The position numbers were made by a program, and so were the translations under genes. Of a DNA stretch of 36,523 nt, positions 8,292 to 15,710 are shown one piece after another. Positions within the stretch are counted from its first letter, which is position 1. Each line of letters starts with the position of its first letter. The stretch comes from an uncultured Bacilli bacterium (GTDB taxonomy: Bacteria > Bacillota_I > Bacilli_A > RF39 > UBA660), in NCBI GenBank assembly GCA_947628915.1, contig CANRBR010000005.1:1-36523 (forward strand). The letters run 5' to 3'. The notes under the pieces were generated by a model. It saw only the letters and a list, made by a program, of their open reading frames with translations, was not told the DNA's origin and did not search any database.

Positions 8292-8333
8292 ATATATTAA
8301 TTTAAAATTATATAAGTGTAAGAAGATATAATT

Positions 8334-8462
8334 ATGTATGATCATTCATCATATAGATGGGTAAGCATAAAAGAATTAACTACTTTTGATTTCGCACCGG
8401 CAGATATATTATTTTTAAAATATTTAAAGGAGATTGAAGATGAAGAATTATTGGTTTGTTAA
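8334..8462 (+). pseudogene. Remnant of a Nudix (MutT-type) hydrolase C-terminus
   Basis: This 42-codon frame reads MYDHSSYRWVSIKELTTFDF then APADILFLKYLKEIEDEE. That closely resembles the C-terminal end of 8-oxo-dGTP-type Nudix hydrolases (RWVSLEEL..LDFLPADIPFL). The Nudix box GX5EX7REUXEEXGU is absent and an in-frame stop sits just upstream, so only the tail survives. Its end overlaps the first 23 bases of the EVE-HNH gene in another frame, and the ribosome binding site of that gene lies inside the remnant. This suggests the endonuclease gene landed in, or was fused next to, the end of an older Nudix gene. Whether the tail is still translated is unknown. Confidence 0.55.
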
Positions 8463-9429
8463 TTTAGGACAGTATAAAGAACAAAAAGATGGAAGATATT
8501 TGTGGGCTCCATTAAAGAATAAAAATGGGAAAAGCAATTCATATTGGGAATCATTATTGGATGTAAAAATAGGTGATATTATTTTCTGTAATAATGGTGG
8601 AATTATAAAAGCAATAGGTGTTGCAACAAGTGAAGCATATCCTGCTAAAATTCCAGATGGTTTAAAGAAAAGTTGGACAGATGATGGTAGAAAAATAAAT
8701 GTTGAATTTTATGAGTTAAAAGAAAACAGTATAAAATACACGGATTATAAAGAATATATCTTAAAAAATATGAAGAGTAATGAAGGACCATTTGACATCA
8801 CAGGTAAAGCAAAGAGTGGATATCTTTTCCCACTCGAAGAAGTAATAGGGAAATTTTTTATAAGTAAAATAAAGAGTATAAAATTACAGGATAAAATTGA
8901 ATTAGGAAGCAGTGAAATTAAAGATAATATAGAGCTAGAACTTGAAGAATCTGAACAGAATAAACTCATAAATAGTGGCTCTGTTGATAAATATACAGAA
9001 AAAGAATTACAAGCGATTGAAGACGCTTCTTATAACTATGAAGAAAAAATAGAAAAAACTCCAAGAACAAAAAGAGAAAAAACAGATCCTAAATTAAAAA
9101 TGACAAGGCTTAGTAAAGCAGAATTTTTATGTGAAATAGATAATAATCATAAGACATTTCTTAATTCAACTAATGAACATCAATATTTAGAATGTCATCA
9201 TATTATCCCTATGAATGCTCAAAAAAATTATGTCAACAAAAGACTTGACAGTTTATTTAACTTAATAGCGTTATGTCCAGTTTGTCATGCTAAGGTACAC
9301 TATGCATCTATTTCGCAGAGAAAAGAAATATTTGAAGCAATGTGTAATATTAGAAAAGAAGAAATGGAAAAAAATGGTTTTGGGTCAGATGAATTGGAAG
9401 CTATTTTTGATAAATATTATAGTAAATAA
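8440..9429 (+). CDS. EVE-HNH protein, putative modification-dependent (type IV) endonuclease
   Basis: 329 residues. The N-terminal ~145 residues look like an EVE/PUA-like modified-base reader (NYWFVNLGQ .. WESLLDVKIGDIIFCNNGGIIKAIGVATSEA). After an acidic, charged linker (about 146-215) comes an HNH nuclease: C231, E-C-H-H-I-I-P (His253-His254), LFNLIALCPVCHAKVH (Asn, C279, C282, H283, H287). The His-Asn-His set and the zinc cysteines are intact. EVE-HNH fusions are known modification-dependent restriction enzymes that cleave DNA carrying modified cytosines, so a role against modified phage DNA is inferred. Start ATG 8440 is used because AAGGAG is at 8427-8432; an in-frame TTG at 8434 has no such spacing. 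Confidence 0.83.
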   Translation: MKNYWFVNLGQYKEQKDGRYLWAPLKNKNGKSNSYWESLLDVKIGDIIFCNNGGIIKAIGVATSEAYPAKIPDGLKKSWTDDGRKINVEFYELKENSIKYTDYKEYILKNMKSNEGPFDITGKAKSGYLFPLEEVIGKFFISKIKSIKLQDKIELGSSEIKDNIELELEESEQNKLINSGSVDKYTEKELQAIEDASYNYEEKIEKTPRTKREKTDPKLKMTRLSKAEFLCEIDNNHKTFLNSTNEHQYLECHHIIPMNAQKNYVNKRLDSLFNLIALCPVCHAKVHYASISQRKEIFEAMCNIRKEEMEKNGFGSDELEAIFDKYYSK

Positions 9430-9499
9430 GCTTGAAGTTGTAATATAAATGTTATTAAAAAGTGTCTACATTTTTATTATTTAAAAGACTTTAATATTA

Positions 9500-9508
9500 T
9501 GATATACT
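9500..9508 (+). promoter_or_regulatory. Extended -10 promoter of the 9530-11095 operon
   Basis: TGATATACT (TG-N-TATACT) lies 21 nt upstream of the ATG, with TTTAAA about 17 nt further upstream as a weak -35. Confidence 0.55.
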
Positions 9509-9529
9509 TATTGTAGTTGTGGAGGTATT

Positions 9530-9931
9530 ATGACAAAAGAAATAAAATTAAAATATAGAAAAATAAATTTAAAAATAGAAGATTTTGATGGTTATATAAC
9601 TAAAATTGAAAGTATAATAGGGCCTATTAAAAATATTATAGTAGAAGTAGAAGTAAAAAAAATTAAAGTATATGAATATAAAGATAGTATATCTTTACTT
9701 TGTAATATAGAAGATAATACAGGAAGTATGACTGCATTTCTAATTGGCAGTAGAGATGATATGAAAGAAATAGTTAATTTATTAAAAGAAAATAATAGAT
9801 ACTTAATATGTGGTGGTGTATCCATTCCAGATTTTGAAGATTTAGATGAAGTATCTGAATTATATGGTAATTTAGATAAAGAATTTAATTTAGAAAAGAT
9901 ATTATTTGTTAAAGCAATAGAAAAAATATAG
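9530..9931 (+). CDS. Small OB-fold-like protein, possible nucleic-acid binder
   Basis: The 133-residue cytosolic protein has a five-strand beta pattern typical of an OB fold: NIIVEVEVKKIKVYEYK, SISLLCNIEDNTGSMTAFLIG, then NRYLICGGVSI. It is similar in style to the tRNA_anti / PolC N-terminal OB segments (EVEVK..E.K.G..LL...I.D.TGS). No catalytic residues are evident. It is the first gene of a compact three-gene run with a CmpB-like membrane protein 9 nt downstream. GGAGG precedes ATG 9530. The fold assignment is by pattern and the binding partner is unknown. Confidence 0.6.
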   Translation: MTKEIKLKYRKINLKIEDFDGYITKIESIIGPIKNIIVEVEVKKIKVYEYKDSISLLCNIEDNTGSMTAFLIGSRDDMKEIVNLLKENNRYLICGGVSIPDFEDLDEVSELYGNLDKEFNLEKILFVKAIEKI

Positions 9932-9940
9932 GAGTATTTT

Positions 9941-10579
9941 ATGAAAAAAAGACTTAAAGATTATATAGAAAATGACCATACTTTTGATAAGAAGACAATG
10001 TTTGGAATAATATGTTTAATGATTGTAATAAGTGGTATTTTCGGATTTATATTTGAATATATATTCTATTATTTTAATGGTGGTATGAAAATGTTTTATT
10101 GGAGAGGTGGAAACTTCCTTCCTTGGATAAATATATATGCAATAGGAGCAGTGGGAATATATTTTCTAACTTATAAATATAGAAAAAAGCCATTAAAAGT
10201 ATTTTTATTAAGTATGATAATATGTGGGGTTTTAGAGTATATAGGTGGTCTTGGATTATATGTTATAGGTGATGGATTTAGATGTTGGGACTATAATACT
10301 GAGATATTAAGTTTTGGAAGTATTGGAGGATTTGTATGCGTTAGAAGTGTATTATCGTTTGGATTTGCAAGTTTACTTTTAATGTATTTTGTAGTACCAA
10401 TTATATTTTACTTAGCAAGTCATATGAATAAAAAGTTATTTTTAACTATTAGTATAACACTCTGTTCTATAATACTTATAGATGAAATATATAATTTAGC
10501 AATAGCAAGAATTTTTAAACTTCCAAGAGCATCCGATATATACAAAAAACTTGGAATGCACTATGTAAAATTCAATTAA
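9941..10579 (+). CDS. CmpB-like (putative type IV ABC) membrane protein
   Basis: This 212-residue membrane protein has about five spans (near 20-45, 62-78, 85-110, 130-155 and 163-185). The family hallmarks of PF06541 are present: FIFEYIFYYF in the first span, GVLEYIGGLGLYVIGD followed by RCWDYN, and FGSIGGFVCVRSVLSFGFASLLL. The family is annotated as a putative ABC-transporter component, but its role has not been demonstrated and no ATPase lies beside it here. It sits 9 nt downstream of the OB-fold gene and 36 nt upstream of the cyclophilin-like gene, as part of one operon. Confidence 0.8.
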   Translation: MKKRLKDYIENDHTFDKKTMFGIICLMIVISGIFGFIFEYIFYYFNGGMKMFYWRGGNFLPWINIYAIGAVGIYFLTYKYRKKPLKVFLLSMIICGVLEYIGGLGLYVIGDGFRCWDYNTEILSFGSIGGFVCVRSVLSFGFASLLLMYFVVPIIFYLASHMNKKLFLTISITLCSIILIDEIYNLAIARIFKLPRASDIYKKLGMHYVKFN

Positions 10580-10615
10580 CTGTATCAGTGTATTTGGAAA
10601 GTTAGGAAGATAAAT

Positions 10616-11095
10616 ATGAATAAAACAGTAATTATCCCTTTAGTAATATTAATAATTATAGTATTTATAATATTTGTTTTAAATATTAATAGTAATGATA
10701 ATAAGAGTAACAATAACAAAGGAGAAAATATGGTAGTTGATGAAATAAAAATAAGTGTAAATAACGAAGAACTGATAGTAAAACTAGAAGATAATTCATC
10801 TAGTAGGGCATTAGTAGAAAAGTTAAAAGAAAAAGATTTAGTTATAAATGCGGAAGATTATGGTAATTTTGAAAAAGTTGGGAGTTTAGGTTTTAATCTT
10901 CCAACAAACGATACAAATATTACAACAACACCTGGTGATTTAATTCTTTATCATGGCAATCAAATAACTCTATACTATGATACTAATACTTGGACATTTA
11001 CACGTCTTGGAAAAGTAAAAAATAAAACTAAAGAAGAATTAAAAGAAATATTAGGTAGTGGGGATGTAGTACTTACACTTTCACTTAATAAATAA
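10616..11095 (+). CDS. Membrane-anchored cyclophilin-like domain protein
   Basis: 159 residues: an N-terminal anchor span (about 5-24), an Asn/Asp/Lys linker, then a cyclophilin-like domain (about 40-159) of the PF18050 type. Visible family features are IKISVNNEELIVKLEDNSSSRALVEKL, YGNFEKVGSLGFNLP, TTPGDLILYHGNQITLYYD and TFTRLGKVKN .. LGSGDVVLTLSL. Proteins of this type are usually secreted or lipid-anchored in Bacillota and are often found near reductases or flavodoxins. Peptidyl-prolyl isomerase activity is not established for them. It is the last gene of its operon, followed by a terminator. Confidence 0.78.
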   Translation: MNKTVIIPLVILIIIVFIIFVLNINSNDNKSNNNKGENMVVDEIKISVNNEELIVKLEDNSSSRALVEKLKEKDLVINAEDYGNFEKVGSLGFNLPTNDTNITTTPGDLILYHGNQITLYYDTNTWTFTRLGKVKNKTKEELKEILGSGDVVLTLSLNK

Positions 11096-11118
11096 TATTA
11101 AGTTATGTTAAAAGAGGA

Positions 11119-11147
11119 TAAAAAAACGATTTATTTCGTTTTTTTTG
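11119..11147 (+). terminator. Rho-independent terminator of the 9530-11095 operon
   Basis: AAAAAACGA - TTTAT - TCGTTTTTTTT stem with a long T run. Confidence 0.75.
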
Positions 11148-11169
11148 TTTCATTTGTATAAATTTGTAG

Positions 11170-11175
11170 TATAAT
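11170..11175 (+). promoter_or_regulatory. Putative -10 of the MMPL transporter gene
   Basis: TATAAT in AATTTGTAGTATAAT, the same context as the -10 at 3673. It is 63 nt upstream of ATG 11239, whose ribosome binding site is AAGGTGG. Confidence 0.5.
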
Positions 11176-11238
11176 ATTCTCTTGCAAATATAGTAATTTA
11201 TATTTTGTTATTAAATATTATAGTATGAAGGTGGTTTT

Positions 11239-14200
11239 ATGAAAAAGATAACTGATTTTATAGTTAATAAAAGATATTTTATACTTATATTATTTTTAAT
11301 ATTTACAGTATCATCTCTGTTAATATCTAGTAAAGTTAATGTAAATTATGATATATCTAAGTATTTGCCAAGTTCTTCTGAAACTAGAATTGGTATGGAT
11401 ATAATGGATAGTGAGTTTGATACAAATCTGAGTACTTTAAACGTTATGGTTAAAGATATTAAGAGTGTGGATGATTCAATAAAGTATTTAGAAAATATAA
11501 AAAATGTAAGTAAAGTAGAGTCTAAAACTAAAGGTGATTATACACTTTTTATACTCACATTAGATGCCAAAGATGATTCAAAAGAGGCAAGTGTAGTATA
11601 CGATAGTGTATCTGAGTATTTTTCATCAAACTTAGTTGATACATCAGGAGATGTATCTGATTACAATAAGACAGTTTTACCTTTTTATATAATAGTTCTT
11701 GCTGTTGCAAGTGCTTTAGTAATACTAGTTATAATGTGTGAGTCATATATAGAACCATTTCTATTTTTAATAGCAATCCTAATTGCAGTTGCTCTAAATA
11801 GTGGGACTAATATAATATTTTCAAGTGTATCTAATATTACTAACTCAATTTCAGCGATACTTCAGATGGCACTATCTATGGACTATTCTATAATGCTTAT
11901 GAATAGATATAGACAAGAAAGAGCTACACAAGATAAAATACCTGCTATGAAAAATGCTTTGTATCACTCATTTAAAGCGATATCAAGTAGTTCAATTACT
12001 ACAGTAGTAGGTCTAATTGCCTTAGTATTTATGAGTTTTACAATAGGTAGAGATTTAGGATTTGTACTTGCTAAAGGAGTATTCTTAAGTTTAGTTAGTA
12101 TATTTACAGTACTACCTTGTCTAATTCTTATGTGTGACAAATTAATATTTAAATTTAAAAAGAAAAGTCCTATAATAACACTTAACAAAGTAGGAAAAAT
12201 ATCTTATAAACTTAGATATTTTGCTTTAATACTATTTATAGTTATATTTATAACAAGTTACTTTTTAAAAGGTAATTTACAAATAGTATATACATCATCT
12301 GGTACAGATGAGATAGAAGATGTATTTACTCTAAATAATCAAATGGGTATTATATATGAAAACAAGGATGAAGAGACTATTTCAAATTACTGTAAAAAAT
12401 TAGAAGAAAATGGTAATGTAGATGAAGTCCTTTGTTACGGTAATACCATTAATATGCCTCTTACTTATGATAAGTTAAATGATAAACTTAACGATTTAGG
12501 GTATGATACAAATGTAGAAGATTACTTATTAAAAATAGTTTATTATCACTACCACAACAAATCAGAAAATAATAAGATAAATCTAAATGACCTTTTAAAG
12601 TTTATTAAAAGTGATATTTACAAAAACGATAAAATGAGTAAAGATATAGATAGTAATATGAAAAGTGATATAGAACTTTTAAGTAATTTTACTGATACTA
12701 ATAAAGTAAATAAGAAAAGAACTATAAAAGAGTTATCCGATATACTAAGCATTAAAGAAGATGTTGTAAAAGATTTAATGGTATATTATAACTCTAAAAA
12801 TATAGATAAGAAAATGACTATAAAAGAGTTTGTTACTTTTATGAATAGTTATGTTTTAAATAGTAAATATAAGAGTAGTGTTACTGATGAAATGAAAAGC
12901 AATTTAAATAAAATATCTAAATTTATAGATAGTGACACTATAAATAAAAAGATGGATTCAAAAGAAATCTCTAATCTATTTGGAATAGATGAAAATCTTG
13001 TAAAGAGTTTATTTACATATTACTTAAGTAAAGGTAATATAGAAGATACTCTTACACTAGGTGAGTTTGCTTTAATAGCCAATAACACATTAAATACTGG
13101 ATATGAGGTAAGTGATGAGGTCAAAAGTGATTTAGAGTTACTTCTTAAATTAAGTGATAAAGATACTATAAATAAAGAAATGACAATAAGTGAGATAGCA
13201 GAATTCTTTGAAATACAAGAATACGAACCATATTTATCTTTAATCACACAAAAACCTATAACTCCAATTAAATTTGTTGAAACTATATTAAATAGTCCGC
13301 TATATTTAAGTTTTATAACATCAAACTCACCAGAGTTAGAACCAAAACTAAAGAAAGCATACTTTATAATGAATAGTACAAATAGTGATACTAAATATAC
13401 ATATGAAGAAATTAGTACAAATCTAGGTATAGATATAGATATGTCTAAAAATGTTTATAGTGTATATTTATCAAGTAGTCTTAAATTAACTCCAGTAGAG
13501 TTTGTAGACTTTATACTATCTAGTAAAGATGATGAAATTTTAAAAGGTAACTTAGATAGTAATACTCTTAACGAATTAACTTTACTTAAAACGATTATGG
13601 AAAGTGTATTAAATAGTAGTACATATACATATAAAGAGTTATCAAAGGTGTTAAATATAGATAGTAATTCTTTATCACTTGTATATTCACTTTATGATTT
13701 ACAAAATAAATCACTTGATATATCTTATAAAGATTTTATAGGTTTCTTAGTAAATGATGTATCAAAAAATACACAATATAAAAATAACTTTGATGAAGAA
13801 TCACTAAATAGATTAGAGACTGTAAATACAATTATAAATGATTCTATTAATAATAAAAAATATACTAAAGATGAAGTATATAATATACTTTCAAAACTAT
13901 CTAATAATTTAGATAAAAACTTAATAGATTTAGTATACATATATTATGGTAGTAAAAACGAATATAATAAAGAGTGGACACTTACAATAGAAGAGTTTTC
14001 AAGATATTTAAATGAAGAAATTTTAAATGATAAAAGGTTTGAAAGTTATATAGATGATAGCATGAAAGAGGATATACTTAATTCTAAAGACAGTATTAAA
14101 GATGCTAAAGAACTTTTAATAGGGGATAAATACTCACGTGTAGTTATTAATACTAATTTACTACCTGAATCTAAAGAGACATTTGAATTTATAAAAAATA

Positions 14201-14781
14201 TTAAAGATGATTTGAGTAGTGAGACTAGTAAGTTTTATGTAGTTGGAGATTCTTTAGTTGCTTATGAGATGAGCAATACCTTTAACTCAGAACTTAACTT
14301 TATTACAATACTTACTATGATATTTATATTTGTTGTAGTAGTTGTAACATTTAAATCTATTTTAATACCAATAATACTTGTATTATTAATAGAGTGTGCG
14401 GTATTCTTAACTATGGGTATATTATCATTTATGGGTTCAGTATACTTTATATCAATATTAATAGTTCAAAGTATTTTAATGGGTGCGACTATTGATTATG
14501 CAATACTTTATACTTCTTATTATATTGAAGCAAGAGAAAAAAATGATATTAAAACATCTATTATAAGTGCCTATAACAATTCAATTCATACTATACTTAC
14601 AAGCGCACTTGTACTTATAATTGTTACATTCATAGTAGGTAAATTCTCTAGTGCGGTTGCATCAAAGATATGTATGACATTATCAGAAGGAACACTTTGT
14701 TCTGCCTTGTTAATACTTATATTACTTCCTGCAGTTATTGCAGCATGTGATAAATTCTTAATTAAAAAGCATAAAAAATAA
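11239..14781 (+). CDS. MMPL/RND-family transporter with a giant repeat-bearing extracytoplasmic loop
   Basis: 1180 residues with the internal duplication of RND permeases: an N-terminal span (~13-30), a porter segment with KYLPSSSETRIGMD, and spans 2-6 at ~150-305 including ILQMALSMDYSIMLMNRYRQER. The second half at ~1000-1170 includes ILMGATIDYAILYTSYYIEARE. The MDYS/IDYA motifs hold the conserved Asp thought to relay protons. Such MMPL proteins export lipids or other envelope compounds. The loop between span 7 (~325-343) and the second half is about 650 residues, much longer than a plain porter loop, because residues ~421-942 hold a half unit plus six degenerate ~75-residue helical repeats. 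It is monocistronic, with its own terminator overlapping the stop. No TetR or lipid-synthesis partner is adjacent, so the substrate is unknown. Confidence 0.9.
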   Translation: MKKITDFIVNKRYFILILFLIFTVSSLLISSKVNVNYDISKYLPSSSETRIGMDIMDSEFDTNLSTLNVMVKDIKSVDDSIKYLENIKNVSKVESKTKGDYTLFILTLDAKDDSKEASVVYDSVSEYFSSNLVDTSGDVSDYNKTVLPFYIIVLAVASALVILVIMCESYIEPFLFLIAILIAVALNSGTNIIFSSVSNITNSISAILQMALSMDYSIMLMNRYRQERATQDKIPAMKNALYHSFKAISSSSITTVVGLIALVFMSFTIGRDLGFVLAKGVFLSLVSIFTVLPCLILMCDKLIFKFKKKSPIITLNKVGKISYKLRYFALILFIVIFITSYFLKGNLQIVYTSSGTDEIEDVFTLNNQMGIIYENKDEETISNYCKKLEENGNVDEVLCYGNTINMPLTYDKLNDKLNDLGYDTNVEDYLLKIVYYHYHNKSENNKINLNDLLKFIKSDIYKNDKMSKDIDSNMKSDIELLSNFTDTNKVNKKRTIKELSDILSIKEDVVKDLMVYYNSKNIDKKMTIKEFVTFMNSYVLNSKYKSSVTDEMKSNLNKISKFIDSDTINKKMDSKEISNLFGIDENLVKSLFTYYLSKGNIEDTLTLGEFALIANNTLNTGYEVSDEVKSDLELLLKLSDKDTINKEMTISEIAEFFEIQEYEPYLSLITQKPITPIKFVETILNSPLYLSFITSNSPELEPKLKKAYFIMNSTNSDTKYTYEEISTNLGIDIDMSKNVYSVYLSSSLKLTPVEFVDFILSSKDDEILKGNLDSNTLNELTLLKTIMESVLNSSTYTYKELSKVLNIDSNSLSLVYSLYDLQNKSLDISYKDFIGFLVNDVSKNTQYKNNFDEESLNRLETVNTIINDSINNKKYTKDEVYNILSKLSNNLDKNLIDLVYIYYGSKNEYNKEWTLTIEEFSRYLNEEILNDKRFESYIDDSMKEDILNSKDSIKDAKELLIGDKYSRVVINTNLLPESKETFEFIKNIKDDLSSETSKFYVVGDSLVAYEMSNTFNSELNFITILTMIFIFVVVVVTFKSILIPIILVLLIECAVFLTMGILSFMGSVYFISILIVQSILMGATIDYAILYTSYYIEAREKNDIKTSIISAYNNSIHTILTSALVLIIVTFIVGKFSSAVASKICMTLSEGTLCSALLILILLPAVIAACDKFLIKKHKK
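12499..14064 (+). repeat. Six-and-a-half degenerate ~75-residue helical repeats coded inside the MMPL gene
   Basis: The repeat consensus is roughly: acidic helix (MKSDIELLSNF), then D-x-x-x-[IV]-N-K-x-x-T/S-x-x-E-[IL], an I-x-x-x-[LV] helix ending Y-Y-x-S-K, then T-[IL]-x-E-F-[VA]-x-[FI]. The position equivalent to the conserved Thr falls at residues 495, 573, 649, 721, 797 and 876, a period of 72-79. A half unit (residues 421-466, DYLLKIVYYHYHNKS .. INLNDLLKFI) precedes them. The DNA is not strongly repeated, so the duplications are old. Confidence 0.75.
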
Positions 14782-14803
14782 AACTGGCATCTGTCAGTTT
14801 TTA
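14781..14803 (+). terminator. Rho-independent terminator of the MMPL gene
   Basis: AAACTGGC - ATCT - GTCAGTTT stem (one G-T pair) followed by TTATT. It begins at the last base of the stop codon. Confidence 0.75.
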
Positions 14804-14884
14804 TTGTATAAAGAAACAAAAAATGTAGTAATAACTATTATTAACAAAAGTATATTAAATTTGTTATTTTTTTAATTTGTTCGC

Positions 14885-14913
14885 TTGTTTTAGCTTTAAA
14901 ATTATTGTATAAT
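14885..14913 (+). promoter_or_regulatory. Promoter of the first type I toxin-like mRNA
   Basis: TTGTTT (14885-14890), 17-nt spacer, TATAAT (14908-14913). The start is expected near 14920, giving a leader of about 60 nt that contains the pairing element at 14937-14947. Confidence 0.7.
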
Positions 14914-14936
14914 TTTCACTAGGAAATACGATAACT

Positions 14937-14947
14937 GTTGAGTACTT
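14937..14947 (+). promoter_or_regulatory. 5'-leader element complementary to the mRNA 3' end (locus 1)
   Basis: GTTGAGTACTT is the exact reverse complement of AAGTACTCAAC at 15131-15141 in the 3' region, and 9 nt of it (TTGAGTACT) also match AGTACTCAA at the stop codon (15068-15076). This predicts a long-range 5'-3' fold in the toxin mRNA. The antisense RNA carries the same sense sequence and can compete for it. Confidence 0.65.
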
Positions 14948-14979
14948 GCCAACTTCTTACAGGAAGGAGGCTTGATATT

Positions 14980-15069
14980 ATGAAGAAAAAAGATTTATTA
15001 ATCTCGTTTCTAATATTAATTATCATTTTATTAATAGTCTCTTTAATGATTCTATGCATAAAAAAATAG
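14980..15069 (+). CDS. Small hydrophobic peptide, putative type I toxin (locus 1)
   Basis: The 29-residue peptide begins MKKKDLLISF, has one continuous Ile/Leu span and ends CIKK: a basic start, a membrane helix and a basic end, as in membrane-acting type I toxins (Ibs, TisB, Fst groups). A very strong AAGGAGG lies at 14964-14970, partly paired with upstream CTTC. The start M-K-K-K-D-L matches M-T-K-R-E-L of the peptides at 26626 and 28727. A converging promoter at 15197-15225 drives an antisense RNA across its 3' end. Fst's P-x-x-x-G motif is absent. Predicted effect: membrane depolarisation or nucleoid/envelope stress when the antisense RNA is lost. Toxicity itself is inferred, not seen. 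Confidence 0.72.
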   Translation: MKKKDLLISFLILIIILLIVSLMILCIKK

Positions 15070-15190
15070 TACTCAATCTGCAATTAGATTAAGTACTTCA
15101 ATTAGATTAAGTATAACTTAATAATAGGGTAAGTACTCAACACAGCAAAGTTAAGTATTTCCCTTTTTATTTTATGCAAATTTCCTTGCT
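15060..15190 (-). ncRNA. Antisense RNA, putative antitoxin of locus 1
   Basis: Predicted from its promoter (start near 15190) and a terminator at 15068-15097 whose minus-strand side is followed by ATTTTTTT. It is about 125 nt long. Its 5' end forms the hairpin GCAAGGAAATTTGC, which is shared with the antitoxin RNAs at 26705 and 28806. It contains GTTGAGTACTT, the same element as in the toxin leader, and is fully complementary to the toxin mRNA 3' region including the stop codon. Confidence 0.68.
15068..15097 (-). terminator. Terminator of the locus 1 antisense RNA
   Basis: AGTACTCAATCT - GCAATT - AGATTAAGTACT is a 12-bp stem with one G-T pair. On the minus strand it is followed by ATTTTTTTA. 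It begins inside the toxin stop codon. Confidence 0.75.
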
Positions 15191-15196
15191 AAATAC

Positions 15197-15225
15197 ATAT
15201 TATCACAAAATTAATGTTTATGCAA
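15197..15225 (-). promoter_or_regulatory. Promoter of the locus 1 antisense RNA
   Basis: On the minus strand TTGCAT (15225-15220), 17-nt spacer, TAATAT (15202-15197). Confidence 0.65.
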
Positions 15226-15345
15226 GTTTCAAATAAAATTAAATTTATTAAATCTTTAATTATAACAGGTATATAACTTATAATATGTTAATCTTATAAA
15301 ATAAAAAGTATTATTTGTATAACTGTAAAACTTAATTTATAAATT

Positions 15346-15579
15346 CTATTCGACATCATCAAAAAAATCTTTAGGATTAATGTTTAGTGCCTTTGCAATT
15401 TTTTGCAAAGTATCTAATGAAAATTGTTTTGTACACCCACTTTTTGTTTCAATTTTCTTTAGATAATCAACACTTATATTACTTTCCATCGCAAGTTTAA
15501 CCTGTGTCCACCCCTTTAATTTCCTTTGTTTTTTAATATTCCTAGACACTAAATAATAGATATTGTAATCATCTTTCAT
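15346..15579 (-). CDS. XRE-family helix-turn-helix regulator
   Basis: This 77-residue single-domain Cro/CI-type repressor starts MKDDYNIYYL; the HTH is VSRNIKKQRKLKGWTQVKLAMESNISVDYLKKIET (about 12-46), followed by FSLDTLQKIAKALNINPKDFF. It is the only unambiguous standalone minus-strand gene outside the IS30 element. It is divergent from the 15711 lipoprotein operon, and a perfect 20-nt palindrome lies between them, suggesting that it controls that operon. In-frame starts further upstream exist (MMNTNRRKCEF..), and the ribosome binding site for either start is weak, so the start is uncertain. Confidence 0.85.
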   Translation of the reverse strand: MKDDYNIYYLVSRNIKKQRKLKGWTQVKLAMESNISVDYLKKIETKSGCTKQFSLDTLQKIAKALNINPKDFFDDVE

Positions 15580-15656
15580 AAATTCACACTTTCTTCTATT
15601 AGTATTCATCATAATAATTTTCTCATTAAAAAATAATATAAAATTTACGTTATAGT

Positions 15657-15676
15657 ACACTTTTGTAAAAAAGTGT
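15657..15676. promoter_or_regulatory. Perfect palindrome between the XRE gene and the lipoprotein operon, likely operator
   Basis: ACACTTTT - GTAA - AAAAGTGT, 8-bp arms with a 4-nt centre, abutting the extended -10 of the operon (TGTTATAAT, 15676-15684). Its position suits repression of the + strand promoter by the divergent XRE protein. A terminator is less likely because no gene ends here. Confidence 0.6.
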
Positions 15677-15684
15677 GTTATAAT
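15676..15684 (+). promoter_or_regulatory. Extended -10 promoter of the lipoprotein operon
   Basis: TGTTATAAT (TG-N-TATAAT), 26 nt upstream of the ATG, with no good -35; the palindrome occupies the -35 to -15 region. Confidence 0.65.
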
Positions 15685-15710
15685 GTAATTGTAGAGTAGG
15701 AGTTAGATTT

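Noticed and set aside
14980-15069. Assignment of the small peptides to the Fst/Ldr family
   Set aside because: Architecture is similar (converging antisense RNA, pairing elements), but the Fst P-x-x-x-G motif and the charged tail are missing, so only a general type I call is made.
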